The notes below the pieces were generated by a model. That model saw only the letters and a program-made list of their open reading frames with translations, was not told where the DNA came from and searched no databases. Of a stretch of 64,000 nucleotides of DNA, positions 1-13,579 are shown piece after piece. Made by a program: the position numbers and the translations under genes. The stretch spans positions 372,001 to 436,000 of the forward strand of contig JAJFZO010000272.1 of NCBI GenBank assembly GCA_021397835.1, in the 5' to 3' direction. The DNA comes from Moringa oleifera (Eukaryota; Streptophyta; Magnoliopsida; Brassicales; Moringaceae). Position 1 is the first letter of the stretch. Each line of letters opens with the position of its first letter.

Positions 1-1382
1 CACCAATAACTATCCCACAATAAGAGTTGGGTAATCGTTAGGTTCCCTAAAAAAAAGCAAGAAAATCTTCCTGCCCTAACGACTTTCGAACAGCCATCGT
101 TACCCTCTCTTAACGCCAATAATGACTGCCATTGGGCAATTATTGGGGCTACCCAGCGTGAATGTTTGGTAGCTTTAGTGACCAACGTTGGGTTTTCACT
201 GAGTTTTGTTTGTCCTAGCACTGGCATCTACTAGCATCAACGATTGCTCAATAATAGTCATTAGGCCCTTCCAACACGAGTGACTATCATTGGGTCATCG
301 TAAGGTTGCCATGGTGCTATTACTAACATCTATCGATGCTAACAACTACCCCTCAATAATGCTTGGGTAATCCTTGCGTTCTTCTTATGCTAGTGTCATC
401 ATCTTCCAGCAGTAATAACTACCCCGTAACAATGAGTCGGCAGCAACTTAGTTTTGTCAAAGGGTTTTCTCTCGACACCTATAACTACCCCATAACTAAA
501 GCTGGACACTCATTGGGCTCTTTTAGTGATTACCATTACGTCTACCTATGCCATTGATTGCCTAGCTATAGTTGTTGGGCTCTCCCAACACCAACGACTT
601 GTCATGGAGTTAGCATTGGGCTTCCCTAGTGCTAGTGTTAGCGGTTACAAACACCAATAATTACTTTGCAAAAATGACAGGGCTGTCCCTAGGTTCTCCT
701 AGTAACGGCGTCGGTGTGTGTGATCACTTGTAACTACCCCGCAGTAATAGCGAGGTAGCCGTTGGGTCCCCTCAAAGTTGGCATGAGGGCCTACTAGCAT
801 GAGCGACTTCTCCACAATCATTATTAGGCTCTCCTAATGACAATTAATACTACTAAGAAGTCGTTATACTCTTCTAGTGCTTGCCCTCATGTCTACCTAC
901 ACGAGTGACAACCATTAACCCATCATTGGGAGAACCCAGCTCAAATATCTATCGATACCAGCAACTGTCACTAGGTCATTGCATAATGGCTTTGAGCTCT
1001 ACCAGTGCTGACGATTACCTCAAAATTAGTTGTTGGGCTCTTTCAACAGCAATAATTGTCATGCAGTCATCGCTAGTGTCCCCTAGTGCTTGCACTAGCG
1101 TTTATCAACATGAGTAACTGTCTATAGAAATAGATAAGAAGTATCTTGGTTTACCTCGTCTTGACATCGGTATGTGCCACCCATAAACTGTACCGCACTG
1201 GTAGCTGTGTAGCCGTTGGTTCCTCCGATGCTAAAGCGAGCATCTGCGAGCTCCAACAACTTTCCCGCAGTAATTGTTAGGCTTTTCTAACACCAGGAAT
1301 AGTCATGCGATCATGGTTAGTCTCCCTTAATGCTGGCAATGGTGTTTATCGACATTAGTAACTGCCCGTAACAATAGCAAGC
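1..1382. repeat. HOR copy 0 (partial; about 355 bp internal deletion)
   Basis: The window opens about 43 bp into an HOR unit. From there a full unit would need about 1,737 bp, but phase zero returns at 1383, so about 355 bp are missing. The junction lies near 440-470, where the monomer ending in GAGTCGGCAGCAACTTAG runs straight into sequence normally found before the ACACCTATAACTACCCC monomer. Subfamily L: it has GGAGTTAGCATTGGG near 606 where later copies have GGGGTGATCGTTGGG. Confidence 0.85.
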
Positions 1383-3166
1383 AAGTCTTTTGGTTTACTT
1401 AGTGCTGGCATCGACGTGTGCCACCACCAATAACTACCCCACAGTAATAGTTGAGCAATCGTTGGGTTCTCGAAAAACAAGTAAATGTCGTAACTTCCCA
1501 ACGCCAATAACTTCCCAAAAGTTATCATTACGCTCTCTTAACGCCAACAATGACTACAATTGGGCAATTCTTGGGGCAACCCAGCGTAAATGTTTGGCAG
1601 CTTTTATGATTATCGTTATGTCTTCGTTAAGTTTCATTTGTGCTAGCTCTGGCATCTACCAACATCAACGATTACCTAAGAGCAGTCATTGGGCTCTATC
1701 ATCACGGGCTACTATCATTGGGTCAACGCTAGGTTGCCATGGTGCTAGTACTAACATTTATCGATGCTAACAACTACCTCACAATAACAGTTGGGCAGTC
1801 CTTGGGTTCCTCTTATACTAGTGTCATCTTCTTCCAGCACTGATAGCTACCTTACGATAATGACTCGACTGTCACTCGGTCCCTTCAAAGCTGGAGTGGG
1901 TCTCTGTCAGCACCAGCGACGTCTGTGTATAAGTTTTTTGGCTCTTCGAGTTCCTATTACTACAAGTACTTCGTCATTCGACTCCTTTTGTGGTTGCTTT
2001 CATGTCTACTTGTGCCAACAACTCCTTTTAGGCTAACGGTAGGAAATCCCAATGCTGATGTGTGCTAAGGCCCGCGACTCTCGCTAGGTCATTGTTGAGT
2101 GTCTCTAGTATTGAGTTACGATCTACTAGCGTCTGCGATTGCCCGACAACATTTGTTAGCCTGTCGTAAATCCAATGATTATCAAAGTGTCATCGCTGGG
2201 CTCCCCCGTTGCCTGCACTAGTGTTTCTCAATGCCATCTTCTACCAACACCTATAACTACCCTATAATAAAGCTGGACAGTCATTGGGCTCTTGTAGTAC
2301 TTGCCTTTGCATCTACCTATGCCACTGACTGCCTAACTATAGTCGTTGGGCTTTCCCAACACCAGCGACGGTCATGGAGTGAACATTGGGCTTCCCTAGT
2401 GCTAGTACTAGCGTTTACAAATACCAGCAACTGCCTCAGAAAAATGACAAGGTTGTCCCTAGATTCCCCTAATGTCGGCGTTCGTTTGTCTCAACACTAG
2501 TAACTATCCCGCAGCAGTAGCAACACAGCAGTTGGGTCCCCTCAAAGTTGGCACGAGGGCCTACTAGCATGAGCGACTTCTTCACAACCGTCATTAGGCT
2601 CTCCCAATGCCAATCAATACTACTAGGGAGTCATTAAGCTCCTCCAAAGCTTGGCCTTGCGTTCACCTATATGAGCGATAACCATTAGCCCATCGTTGAG
2701 AGAACCTAGCTCAAATATCTACCGACACCAGCAACTATCGTTGGATCATTGCATAGCTTCCCTAGGGCTGGTACTAGGCTTTACCAGTGCCGACGACTAC
2801 CTCGAAATTAGTCATTAGGCTCTTTCAACACTAGCAACTATCATGTAGTCATCGTTAGTATCCCCCGATGCTGCATTGGCGTGTGTCGACATGACTAACT
2901 GCTTACAGAAACATCCAAGAAGTATCTAGGTTTGCCTCATGCTAACATCGGTGTGTGCCAATGCCAACAAATTGCCTTGCGTTAGTAACGGAGTAGTCGT
3001 TAGTTCTTCTGAAGCTAAAGCAAGCTTTTGCGAGTGCCAATAACTTTCCTGCAATAGTTTTTGGAAATTTTCAATACCAGCAATAGTCATGTGATTATTG
3101 TTAGTCTCCCCTAATACTGGCAATGGCATTTATCAACACCAGCAACTGCCCGCAGCAATAGCACGC
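1383..3166. repeat. HOR copy 1 (1,784 bp, full length)
   Basis: Full-length unit of subfamily L with the zone-specific variants GCAAGTCTTTTGGTTTAC at its start and GAGTGAACATTGGG near 2376. The two longest chance open frames of the window (126 and 89 codons) fall in it. They are repeat translations with no coding features. Confidence 0.9.
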
Positions 3167-4851
3167 AAGTCTTTTGGTTTACCTAATGTTGGTGTCGGCG
3201 TGTGCCAACACCAATAACAACCTCATAATTGTGGTTGGGCAATCGTTGGGTTTCCTAAAAATAAGCAAGAGCATTTGCTTGCCCCAACGACCTCCTAAAA
3301 ACTATCGTTATGCTCTCCTAACGCCAACAATGACTTCCATTGGGCAATCATTGGGGCAACCTAGCATAAATGTTTGACAGCTTTAGTAACTATCAGTGGG
3401 TCTTTGTTGAGTTTTATTTGTGGTAGCACTGGCATCTACCAGAATCAATGATTGCCCTACAGTAGTCCTCGGGCTCTCCCAACGCTAGCGGCTATCATTG
3501 GGTCATTGCTAAGTGTCCATGGTGCTAGTACTAACATCTATCGATGCTAACCACTACCTCGTAACAATGGTTGGGCAATGCTTAGGTTCCTCTTATGCTG
3601 GTTTCATCATCTTCCTGCACTAATAACTACCCCGCAACGGACATCGCTGCTGTTGGCAAACACTCGTACCAGCTTTGAAGGAACCCAATACTATTACTAT
3701 TACTTTATGATTCGACTACTTTTCTGGTTACCTTCATGTCTACTTGTGCTAGTAACTCCCACTAGGCTAATGCTAGGAAAGGCCAACGCTGATGTGTGCT
3801 AAGGCCCGCGACAGTCGCTAGGTCATTGCTGAGTTGCTTTCGTACTGACGTTACGATCTACTAGCATTTGCGATTACCCAACAATAGTTGTTGGGCTGTC
3901 CTAAATCTAGTGACTATTAAAGCTTCATCATTGGGCTTCCCCGTTGCCCGCACTAGTGTTTCCCAATGCTGTCTTTCGCCAATACCTATAACTACCCTGT
4001 AACAAAAGCTAGATAGTCGTTGGACTCTTTTAGTGCTTGCCCTCCCGTCTACCTATGCCATTGACTGCCTAGCAATAGTCGTTGGGCTCTCCCAACACCA
4101 GTGACAGCCATGGAGTGAGCATTGGGCTTTCCTAGTGTTAGTACTGGCATTTATAGACACCGACAACTGCCTTGCAGAAATGAAAGGGCTGTCCTCAGGT
4201 TGCCCTAGTGTCGGTGATGATATGTACAAACACTAGTAACTACCCCGCAGTAATAGCAAGGCAGCCATTGGGTCTCCTCAATGTTGACACGAGGGCCTAC
4301 CAACATGAAAGACTTCTTCACAACCGTCATTGGACAATCCCAATGCTAGCCAATACTAATAGGGAGTCGTTAAGCTCCTCTAGTGCTTGCCCTCGCGTCT
4401 ACCTACACGAGGGACAACCATTAGCCCATTGTTAGGAGAACCTAGCTCAGATATCTACTCACACTAGCAATTGTCGATAGGTCATTGCATAGATACCTCT
4501 ATGCTAGCGCTAGGCTCTACCTAGTGCTCATGACTACCTCGAAATCAATCGTTAGGCTTTTCCAACGGCAGCAATAGTCATGCAATCATCACTAGCGTCC
4601 CCTGGTGTGTGTCAACATGAGCAACTGCCTACAAAAATATCTAAGAAGTATCTTGGTTCACCTCATGCTGACATCGATGTCTGCCAACACCCACAAACTC
4701 TCCCGCACTAATAGTTGAGTAGTCGTTCATTCTTTTGAAGCTAAAGCGAGCATCTACGAGCTCCAATAACTTTCTAGTAGTTGTTGTTGGGCATTTTCAA
4801 TGCTGGAAATGGCGTTTATCGACATCAACAATTGTCTGCAGCAATAGCTGG
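3167..4851. repeat. HOR copy 2 (1,685 bp; carries an inverted segment)
   Basis: Subfamily L unit about 95 bp short. The loss surrounds the inverted tract at 3639-3688: the CATAAGTTTTTGGGCTCT landmark is missing here, although it is present in the units on either side. Confidence 0.9.
3639..3688 (-). repeat. 50 bp inverted satellite segment
   Basis: The reverse complement of this tract reads TTGGGTTCCTTCAAAGCTGG and continues with ACGAGTGTTTGCCAACAGC then AGCGATGTCC. That is the normal plus-strand sequence of the monomer pair found, for example, at about 5342-5392. About 17 bp on the left and about 25 bp on the right of the normal sequence are missing, so the inversion came with flanking deletions. 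It is the only opposite-orientation piece I found in the window. Confidence 0.9.
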
Positions 4852-6585
4852 CAAGTCTTTTGGTTTACGTAGTGCTAGCTTTGGCATGTGCTAGTACCAA
4901 TAACTATCCCACAATAATAGTTGGGCGATCATTGTATTCCCTAAAAATAAGTAAGAGCATTTGCTTACCCCAACGACTTCCTAACAACCGTCATTACGCT
5001 CTTCTAACGCCAATAATGACTGCCTTTGGGCAATCATTGGGGCAACTCAGCATAAATGTTTGATAGCTTTAGTGACTATCATTGGGTCTTCGCTGAGTTT
5101 TGTTTGTGTTAACACTAGCATTTACCAGCATCAACGATTGCCCAACAACAGTCATTGGGCTCTCCCAACGCGAGCAACTGTCATTGGGTCATCTCTAGGT
5201 TGCCATGGTGCAAGTACTAACGTTTATCGATGCTAACAACTATCACGCAATAATGGCTAGGTAATCCTTGAGTTCTTCTTATGTTGGTGTCATCATTTTC
5301 CAACACTAATAACTACTCCGCAACAATGGCTCGACAATCGCTGGGTTCCTTTAAAGCTAGTACAAGTGTCTGCTAACACCAACGACGTCCATGCATAAGT
5401 TTTTGGGCTCTCCGAGTGCCCACTAATACTGCTACTTCATCGTTCTAATCTTTTTGCTCTTGTCTACTTATGCTAGCAACTCCCACTAGGCTAACGCTAG
5501 GATAAGCAAACGTGAACGTGTGCGAAGGCCTGCGACTGTCGCTAGGTCATTGCTGAGTTACTCTAGTACTGACACTACGATCTCTTAGCATCTGCGATTG
5601 CCCGACAATAGTTATTAGGCTGTCCTAAATCCAGTGACTATCAAAGGGTCGTCGCTAGGCTCCCCTATTGCTGACACTAGCGTTCCTCAATGCAATCTTT
5701 TGCCAACACCTTGAATTACCCCGTAAAAAAAGTTGGATAGTCATTGGGCTCTTTTAGTGCTTGCCCTCACGTTTACCTATTCCACATGCTGCCTAGCTAC
5801 AATCGTTCAGCTCTTCCAACACCAACGATGGTCATGGAGTAAGCATTGGGCTTCCTCAGTGCTAGTACTAGCATTTATAGACATCAGCAACTGCCTTGTA
5901 GAAATGATAGGATGTCCTTAGGCTCCCCTAAGGTTAGCCCCAGTATGTGCCAACACTAGTAACTACCCCTTAATAGTAGCAAGGCAACCATTGGGTCCCC
6001 TCAATGTTGGCACGAGGGCTTACTAGCATGAGTGACTTCTTCAAAACCATCATTGGGCTCTCCCAATGCCAACCAATACTAATAGGGAGTCGTTAAGCTC
6101 CTCTAGTGCTTGCCCTCGTGTCTACCTACACGAGGGACAACTATTAGCCCATCGTTAGGATAACCCAGCTCAGATATTTACTGACACCAGTAATTGTCAC
6201 TAGGTCTTTGCATAGCTGCCCCTGTGCTAGCGCTGAGCTCTACCAGTGCTCATCATTACCTCAAAATTAGTCGTTGGGCTTTTCCAACACTAGCAACAGT
6301 CATGAAATCATCGCTTATGTTCCCTGTACTGGCATTGGCATCAGCCAACATGACTAACTTCCTACAGAAACATGGAAGAAGTATTTTGGTTCACCTTGTG
6401 CTGACATCGGTGTCTGCCAACACCAATAAACTCCCCCGCACTAGTAGCTGAGTAGTTGTTCGTTCCTTCGAAGCTAGAGCAAGCATCTATGAGTGCCAAT
6501 AACTTTCCAATAGTTGTTGTTAGGCTTTTCCAGTGTTGGCAATGGCATTTATTGACATCAGCAACTATCCGCAGCAATAGCAGGC
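4852..6585. repeat. HOR copy 3 (1,734 bp)
   Basis: Subfamily L unit, near full length, with small losses. The clearest is near 5440-5465, where the usual TTCTGTGGTTGCCTTCATG stretch is shortened. It has the L variant CTCCGAGTGCCC after the CATAAGTTTTTGGG landmark. Confidence 0.88.
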
Positions 6586-8272
6586 AAGTCTTTTGGTTTA
6601 CCTAGTGCTAGCGTCAACGTGTGCCAATTCCAATAACTACCCCACAATAATAGTTGAGCAATCGTTGGGTTCCCTAAAAACAAGAAAGAGCATCTGCTTG
6701 CCCCCAACGGCTTCCCAACTTCCATCATTACGCTTTCCTAACGCTAACAATGACTGCCATTAGGCAATAATTGGGGCAACCTAGGATAAATGTTTGGCAA
6801 CTATAGTGGCTATCGTTAGGTCTTCATTGAGTTTCGTTTGTGCTAGCACTAGCATCAATCAGCATCAACAATTGGCCAACAACAGTCATTGGGCTCCCCC
6901 AACGCAAGCAAGTATCATTGGGTCATCGTTAGATTTTCATGATGCTAGTACGAATGTCTATTAATGCTAACAACTACCCTGTAACAATGGTTGGGCAATC
7001 CTTGGGTTCTTTTCATGCTGGTGTCATCATCTTCTAACACTAATAACTACCGAGCAATAATGACTCGGTAGTCGCTGGTTTCCTTCAAAGTTGGCATGAG
7101 TGTCTGCCTATAACAGCAATGTCCGTGCATACGTTTTTTGGCTCTTCGAGTCCCATTACTACTACTACTTCGTCGTTTGACTCCTTTTGTGGTTGTTTTC
7201 ATGTCTTCTTGTGCCAGTAACTCCCATTAGGCTAGCGCTAGAAAATCCCAACGTTGATGTGTTCTAAAGACCGCAACTGTTGCTAGGTCTTTGCTGAGTT
7301 GCTCTAGTATTGATGCTGTGATCTACTGGCATCTGCGACTGCGCAACAACATTTGTTGGGTTATCGTAAATCCAGTGACTATTAAGGGGTCATCGCTAGC
7401 CTCCCCCGTTGTCGGCACTAGCATTTTTTAATGCCATATTTTGCCAACACCTATAACTACCCCGTAACAAAAGTTGGATAGTCATTGGGCTCTTTCAGTT
7501 CTTGCCATCGCATCTACCTATGCTACAAACTGCCTAGTTGTAGTCATTCAGCTCTTCCAACACCAGCGACGGTCATGGAGCGAGCATTGGAATTCCCTGG
7601 TGCTAGTACTAGCGTTTACAAACATCAGCAACTGCCTCGCAGAAATGAAAAGGATGTCCCTAGGTTCCCCTAGTGTCGGCGCCAATGCGTGCCAACACTA
7701 GTAAGTACCACGCAGTAGTAACAAAGCAGTTGTCGGGTCCCCTCAAAGTTAGCACAAGGGCCTACCAGCACAAGTGACTTTTTCACAACCGTCATTGGGC
7801 TCTCGCAATGCTAACCAATACTACTACGGAGTTGTTAAGCTCCTTTAGTGCTTGCTTTCACATATATTGAAACCAGTAATTGTCGCTGTTTCATTGGATA
7901 GCTGCCCCAGTGCTGGTGTTGGGCTTTACTAGTGCCGACAACTATCTCAAAATCTATCGTTGGCCTCTTCCAACCCCAGTAACAATCATGCAGTCATCAC
8001 TAGTGTCCCCTAGTGCTGGCACTAGCGTCTATTGAAATGAGCAACTGCCTACAAAAATATCTAAAAAGTATCTTGGTTCGTCTCATGCTAACATAGGTAT
8101 CTGCTAACATGAACAAATTCCCCTGCACTAGTAGTTGAGTAGCCGTTCGTTCCTTCAAAATTAGAGCGAGGATCAGCGAGTGCTAAAAACTTTCCCGTAG
8201 TAGTTGTTGGGCTTTTCTAATGTTGGCAATAGCATTTATCGACATCAGTAACTGCTCGCAGTAATAGCAGGC
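6586..8272. repeat. HOR copy 4 (1,687 bp; one-to-two monomer deletion)
   Basis: Subfamily L unit. Near 7860-7880, CTTGCTTTCACAT joins ATTGAAACCAGTAATTG, dropping the monomer that normally carries GGCCATCATTGGGGGAACCC. This explains most of the roughly 95 bp shortfall. Confidence 0.88.
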
Positions 8273-10065
8273 AAGTCTTTTGGTTTACCTAGTGCTGGCG
8301 TTGGCGTGTGCCAACACCAATAACTACCTCACAATAATAGTTAGGTAATAGTTGGGTTCCCTAAAAACAAGCAAGAGCATCTGCTTGCCCCAACAACTTC
8401 CCAACAGCCGTCGGTACACTCTCCAAATGCCAACAATGACTTTCATTGGGCAATCAATGGGCCAACCTAGTGTAGATGTTTGGCAGCTTTAGTGATTATC
8501 GTTGGGTCTTCACTGAGTTTCATTTGGACTACCATTGGCATTTACCTAAATCAACAACTGCTCAACAGCCATTATTAGGCTCTACCAACACGAGCGGTAA
8601 TCATTGGGTCGTCGCTAAGTTGCCTCGATGCTAGCACTAGTGTCTATCGATGCTAAGAACTACCTCACAATAATGGTTGGGCAGTCGATGGGTTCCTCTT
8701 ATACTGGTGTCATTATCTGCCACCATTAATAACTAGACCACAATGATAACTTGGCAATCGCTCGGTTCTTTCAAAGCTGGCATGAGTATCTGCCAGCACC
8801 AGCGATGTCCATGCATAAATTTTTGGGCTCTCTCATTGCCCACTACTATAGCTATGTTGTCATTCGACTCCCTCTATGGTTGCCTTCATGTTTACCTGTG
8901 CGAGCAATTGCCACTAGACTAACGCTAGGAAAACCCAACGCTGAAGTCTTCTAAGGCCCACGACCATCACCAGGTTATTACGGAGTTCCTTTAGTACTGA
9001 CACTGTCCTAAATCCACCAGCATCTGCAATTTCTCGACAACAGTCGGTGGATCATTGGGCTATCCTAAATCCACCGACTATCAAAGGGACATCGCTGGGC
9101 TCCCCCTGTGCCAGCACTAGCATTTCCTAATGCTGTCTTCTGCAAACATTTATAACTACTCCGCAACAAAAGCTGGATAATTATTTGGCTCTTTTAATGC
9201 TTTCCCTCGCATCTACCTATGCCAGTGACTGGCTAGCTATAGTCGTTAGGCTCTCCCAACACTAGTGACAATGATGGGGTGATCATTGGGCTTCTCTCGT
9301 GCTAGTATTGGCATTTACACACACCGTCAATAACCTCGTCAAAATGACATGGCTATCCCTAGGTTCCCCTTGTATCGGTGTCGATGTCTACCGACACCAG
9401 TAACTACCCCATAGTAGTAGCAAGGCAGCCGTTGGGTCCCATCAAAGTTGGCACAAGTGTCTACTAGCACCAGCGACTTCTTCACAATTGTCGATGGGTT
9501 CTCCCAATGTCAACCACTAATACCAGGGCATCGTTAAGCTCCTTTAGTGCTTGCCCTTATATCTACGTATGCCAGCGATAACCTTCAGGCCATTATTGGG
9601 GGAATTTAGCGCAGATCTATACCGACACCAGCAGTTCTCGTTGGGTCATTGCATAAATCCTTAGTGCTCGTGCTGGCTTCTACCACTGTCAATGACTACC
9701 CCGACATCAGTCGTTGGGCTCTTCCAACACCAATAATTGTCATGCACTCATCGTTAGTGTCCCCCGATACTGGCACTGGCGCCTATCGACATGAGCAACT
9801 GGCTGAAAAAATAGTTAAAAAGTCTCTTAGCTCACCTCGTGCTGACACTAATGTCTTCCAACACTAATAACGGCCCCGCAGTAGTAGGTGAGTAGTTGTT
9901 GGTTCCCCCAAAGCAGGAGCGAGCATTTGCTAGCACTAACAACTTTCCTACAGTAGTTTTTGGGCTTTCCCAATACCAACTATAGTCATGCGGTCATCGT
10001 TAATCTCCCCTGATGCTGGCACTAGGGTCTATCGCCACTAGTAACTGCCCGTAGCAATAGCGGAG
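8273..10065. repeat. HOR copy 5 (1,793 bp; transitional L to M1)
   Basis: Starts with the L variant GCAAGTCTTTTGGTTTACC and keeps GCAAGGCAGCC near 9424, but already has GGGGTGATCATTGGG near 9275 as in later copies. It contains a locally rewritten patch and a perfect inverted repeat at 9007-9078. It also shares a distinctive set of variants with copy 12, which lies about 11.8 kb away. Confidence 0.9.
9043..9078. repeat. Perfect inverted repeat created inside one HOR copy
   Basis: GTCGGTGGAT at 9043-9052 and ATCCACCGAC at 9069-9078 are exact reverse complements around a 16 base loop. In other copies the same place reads GTCGTTGGGC...AAATCCAGTGAC, which is only a quasi-palindrome. About 30 bp upstream (near 9007) the usual GCGATCTACT is replaced by GTCCTAAATCCAC, a copy of the right arm region. 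Confidence 0.9.
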
Positions 10066-11688
10066 AAGTCATTTCGTTCACCTAATGCTGGCATCAACAT
10101 GTGCCAACACTAATAACAACCTCACAATGGTAGTTGGGCAATCGTTGAGCTCCCTAAAAAATAGTGCGAGCATTTGCCTACCTCAACGACTTCCCAATAG
10201 TCGTCGTTAGCCTTTCCTAACGCCAACAACGACTGCCATCGGGCAATCATTAAGGTAACCTTACATAGATGTTTGAAAACTTTAGTGACTATCATTGGGT
10301 CTTCGTTAAGTTTCATTTGTGCTAGCACTAGCATCTACTTGTATCAATGACTGCCCAACGACAGTCATTGGGCTCTATCAACGCGAGCGACTATCAATGG
10401 GTCATCACTAGCTTGCCTCAGTGCTAGTACTAGCATCAATTGACGCTAATAATTACCTCACAATGATGCTCGAGTAGTTCTTGGGTTCCTATTATGCTGG
10501 TGTCATCATCTCCCAGCACTAGTAACTACCATACAATAATAACTCAGTAGACACTAGGTCCTTTCAAAGCTGGCGCGAGTATCTACCAACACCAGCGACG
10601 TCCTGGCATAAATTTTTGCACTCTCTCAGTACCTATTGCTACTATTCCATCGTCATTTGACTCCTTCTATCATTGCCTTTATGTCTAACTGTGCCAGCAA
10701 CTGCCATTAGGCTAACGCTAGGAAAACCCAACGCAGATGTCTTTTAAGGTCGGCCACTGTCGCAAGGTCATTGCTAAGTTGCTTTAGTATTAATACTATG
10801 ATCTACTAATGTCTATAGTTGCCCAATAATAGTTGTTAGACTGTCCTAAATCCATTCATTATCAAAGGGTCATCGCTGGACTCCTCCGGTGTAAGTACTA
10901 GCATTTATGAGTGCTGTCTTTTGCAAACACCTATAACTACCTCGCCAAAAAAGTTAGACAGTCATTTGGCTTTTTTATTGTTTACGGCCACATCTACTGA
11001 CGCCAATGACTGCCTAGCTATAGTTGTTGGGCTCTCCTAACACCAACGACTGCCATGGGGTGGTCATTGGGCTTCCCTAGTGCTATTACTAACGTTTACA
11101 AACACCAGTAACTGCCTCGCAAAAATTAAAAGGTTATGCTTAGGATCCCTTCTAATGTTGGCATCGATGTTTATCAACACCAGTAATAACCCCACCATAG
11201 CAGTAAGGGAGCCGTTGGGTCCCCTTAAAGTTAGCACGAGGGTCTACTATTATCAATGACTTCTTCATAGAAGTCATTGGGCCCCCCAATGCCAACCACT
11301 ACTACTAGGACATCGTTAAGCTCTTCTAGTGCTTGCCCTCACAACCACATATGCTAGTGACAACCATTAGGCCATTGTTAGGGGAACCCAACACACATCT
11401 CGACCGACACCAGCAATTGTTGTTGGGTCATTGTGTACCTCCCATAGTGCTAACACTACCTCTACCAGTGTCGTTGACTACCCTGATATCAGTTGTTGCA
11501 CTTTTCTAACACTAGCAACTGTCAGGCAGTCATCTCTAGTGTCCCCCGATACTTGCTTTGGCATCCATTGACATGAGCAACTGTGTTCAAAGTCTCTTGG
11601 TTTGCCTCGTGTTGACATTGGAGTCTGCCAACACTAAATACTACCTCACAATAGTAGCTACCCGCAGCAATAACATGGAAGTCTTTTA
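10066..11688. repeat. HOR copy 6 (1,623 bp; about 160 bp deletion)
   Basis: Near 11657-11665, AATAGTAGCT joins ACCCGCAGCAATAAC, removing about two monomers that normally contain the GAGTAGTCGTTGGTTCC stretch. It is the first copy with the M1 variant GTAAGGGAGCC (near 11205). It also has an isolated CCCTTCTAATG variant near 11150, resembling the later M2 zone. Confidence 0.87.
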
Positions 11689-13459
11689 GTTCACCTAGTG
11701 TTGGCGTCAGTGTCTGCCAACACCAATAACTACCCCACAATAGTAGTTGGGAAATAGAGGGGTTCCCTAAAAACAAGCACGAGCATCCACTCGCCCAAAC
11801 AACTTCCCCACAGTCATCGTTAGGCTCTCCTAATGTGAACGACGGCTGCCATTAGGCAATCATTGAGGCAACCCAACGTAGATGTTTGGCAGTTTTAGTG
11901 ACTATTGTTGGGTGTTTGCTGAGTTTCATTTGTGCTAGCACTGGCATCTACTAGCATCAACAAGTGCCCAACAACAATCATTGGGCTTTACCAATGCGAG
12001 TGACTATCATTGGGTCATCGCTAGGTTGCCCCAGTGCTATGACTAGCATCTATCGATGCCAATAACTACCTCGCAATAATGGTTGGGCAATCCTTGGGTT
12101 CATTTTATACTAGTGTCATAATCTGCCAACACTAATAACTACCCTGCAATAATAACTCGATAGTGGCTCGGCTCCTTCAAAGCTGGCGCGAATGTTTGCC
12201 AGCACCACCGACGTCCCTGCATAAGTTTTTAGGCTCTCTCAATGCCTACTACTACTGCTACATCGTCATTCTACTCCTTCTGTGGTTGCCTTCATGTCTA
12301 GCTGTACCAGTAACTGCCACTAAACTAACGCTAGGAAAACCCACCGCTGATGTTTACTAAGGTCTATGACTGCCGCCAGGTCATTGCTAAGTTGCTTTAG
12401 TACTGACTTTACAATTTACTAGCATCTGCGATTGCCCGACAACAGTCGTTAGGCTATCCTAAATCCAGTGACTATTAAAGGGTCGTCGTTGGGCTCTCCT
12501 AGTGCTGACACTAGCGTTTCACGATGTCGTCTTCTGCCAACACCTATTACTACCTCGTAACAAAAGTTGGATAGTCATTTGGTATTTTTAGTACTTGCCC
12601 TCACATCAACTTATACAAATGACTGCTTAGCTATAGTTGTTAGGCTCTCCCAACATGATTGGCGCTCATGGGGTTATTGTTGGGCTTCCCTAGTGTAGTG
12701 CTAGCGTTTATAGACATCGGTAACTGCCTTGGAGAAATCATAGGGTTGCCTCTAGGTTTGCCTACTATCGGTGCTGGTGTCTGACAATAGTAGTAACTAC
12801 CCCACAATGGTAGTAAAGGAGCCGTTGGATCCCCTCAAAGTTGGCATTAGGGTCTGCGAGCACTAGCGACTTCTTAACAATAGTCATTGGGCCCTCCCAA
12901 TGCCAACCATTACTACTAAGGTGTCGTTAAACTCCTCTACTTCTTGCCCTCGTAACTACCTTTGCTAGCGATAACCGTTAGAGCATTATTAGGGAAACCC
13001 AGCATAAATCTCTACTAACACAAGTAGCTCTTATTGGGTCATTGCATAGCACCCCAAGTGCTCGCACTGGCCTCTACTAGTGCCAATGATTACCCCGACA
13101 TTAGTTGTTGGGCTCTTCCAAGACTAGCAACGGTTATGCACTCATCGCTAATGTCCCTTGGTGTTCGCACTAATGTTTATTGACATAAGTAACTGCGTGC
13201 AAAAATAACTAAGAAGTCTCTCAGTTTGCCTTATGCCGACATTGGTGTCTATCAACACTAGCAACTGTGCTACAGTAGTAGATGACTAGTCGAAGTATTC
13301 CCCAAAGCTGGAGCGAACATTTGCCAACACTAATAACCTTCTTGTAGTAGTTATTGGGCTTTCCCAATACGACCAACAATCATGCGTTCATCGTTAGTCT
13401 CCCCTGATGCTGGTACTAGCGTCTATCAACACCAACAACTGCCCACTGCAGTAGCAAGG
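11689..13459. repeat. HOR copy 7 (1,771 bp, full length)
   Basis: M1 subfamily unit (TAGTAAAGGAGCC near 12815) with all eight blocks apparently present and only small indels. Confidence 0.9.
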
Positions 13460-13579
13460 AAGTCTTTTGGTTCACCTAATGTTGGTATCGAAATGTGTCG
13501 ACACCAATAACTAACTCACAATAGTAGTTGGGCAATCATTGGGTCCCCTTAAATCAAGCGCGAGCATCTGATTGCCCCA

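Noticed and set aside
1390..1770. 126-codon open frame, the longest in the window, and about 100 shorter ones on both strands
   Set aside because: They are translations of the repeat. Similar peptides (for example with LALASTYA and LSQHQRR) recur at the same HOR position at about 2231, 5733, 7474, 38377 and 46787, but in other copies the frame is broken by stops and by indels that are not multiples of three. No start context, domain or frame conservation supports coding.
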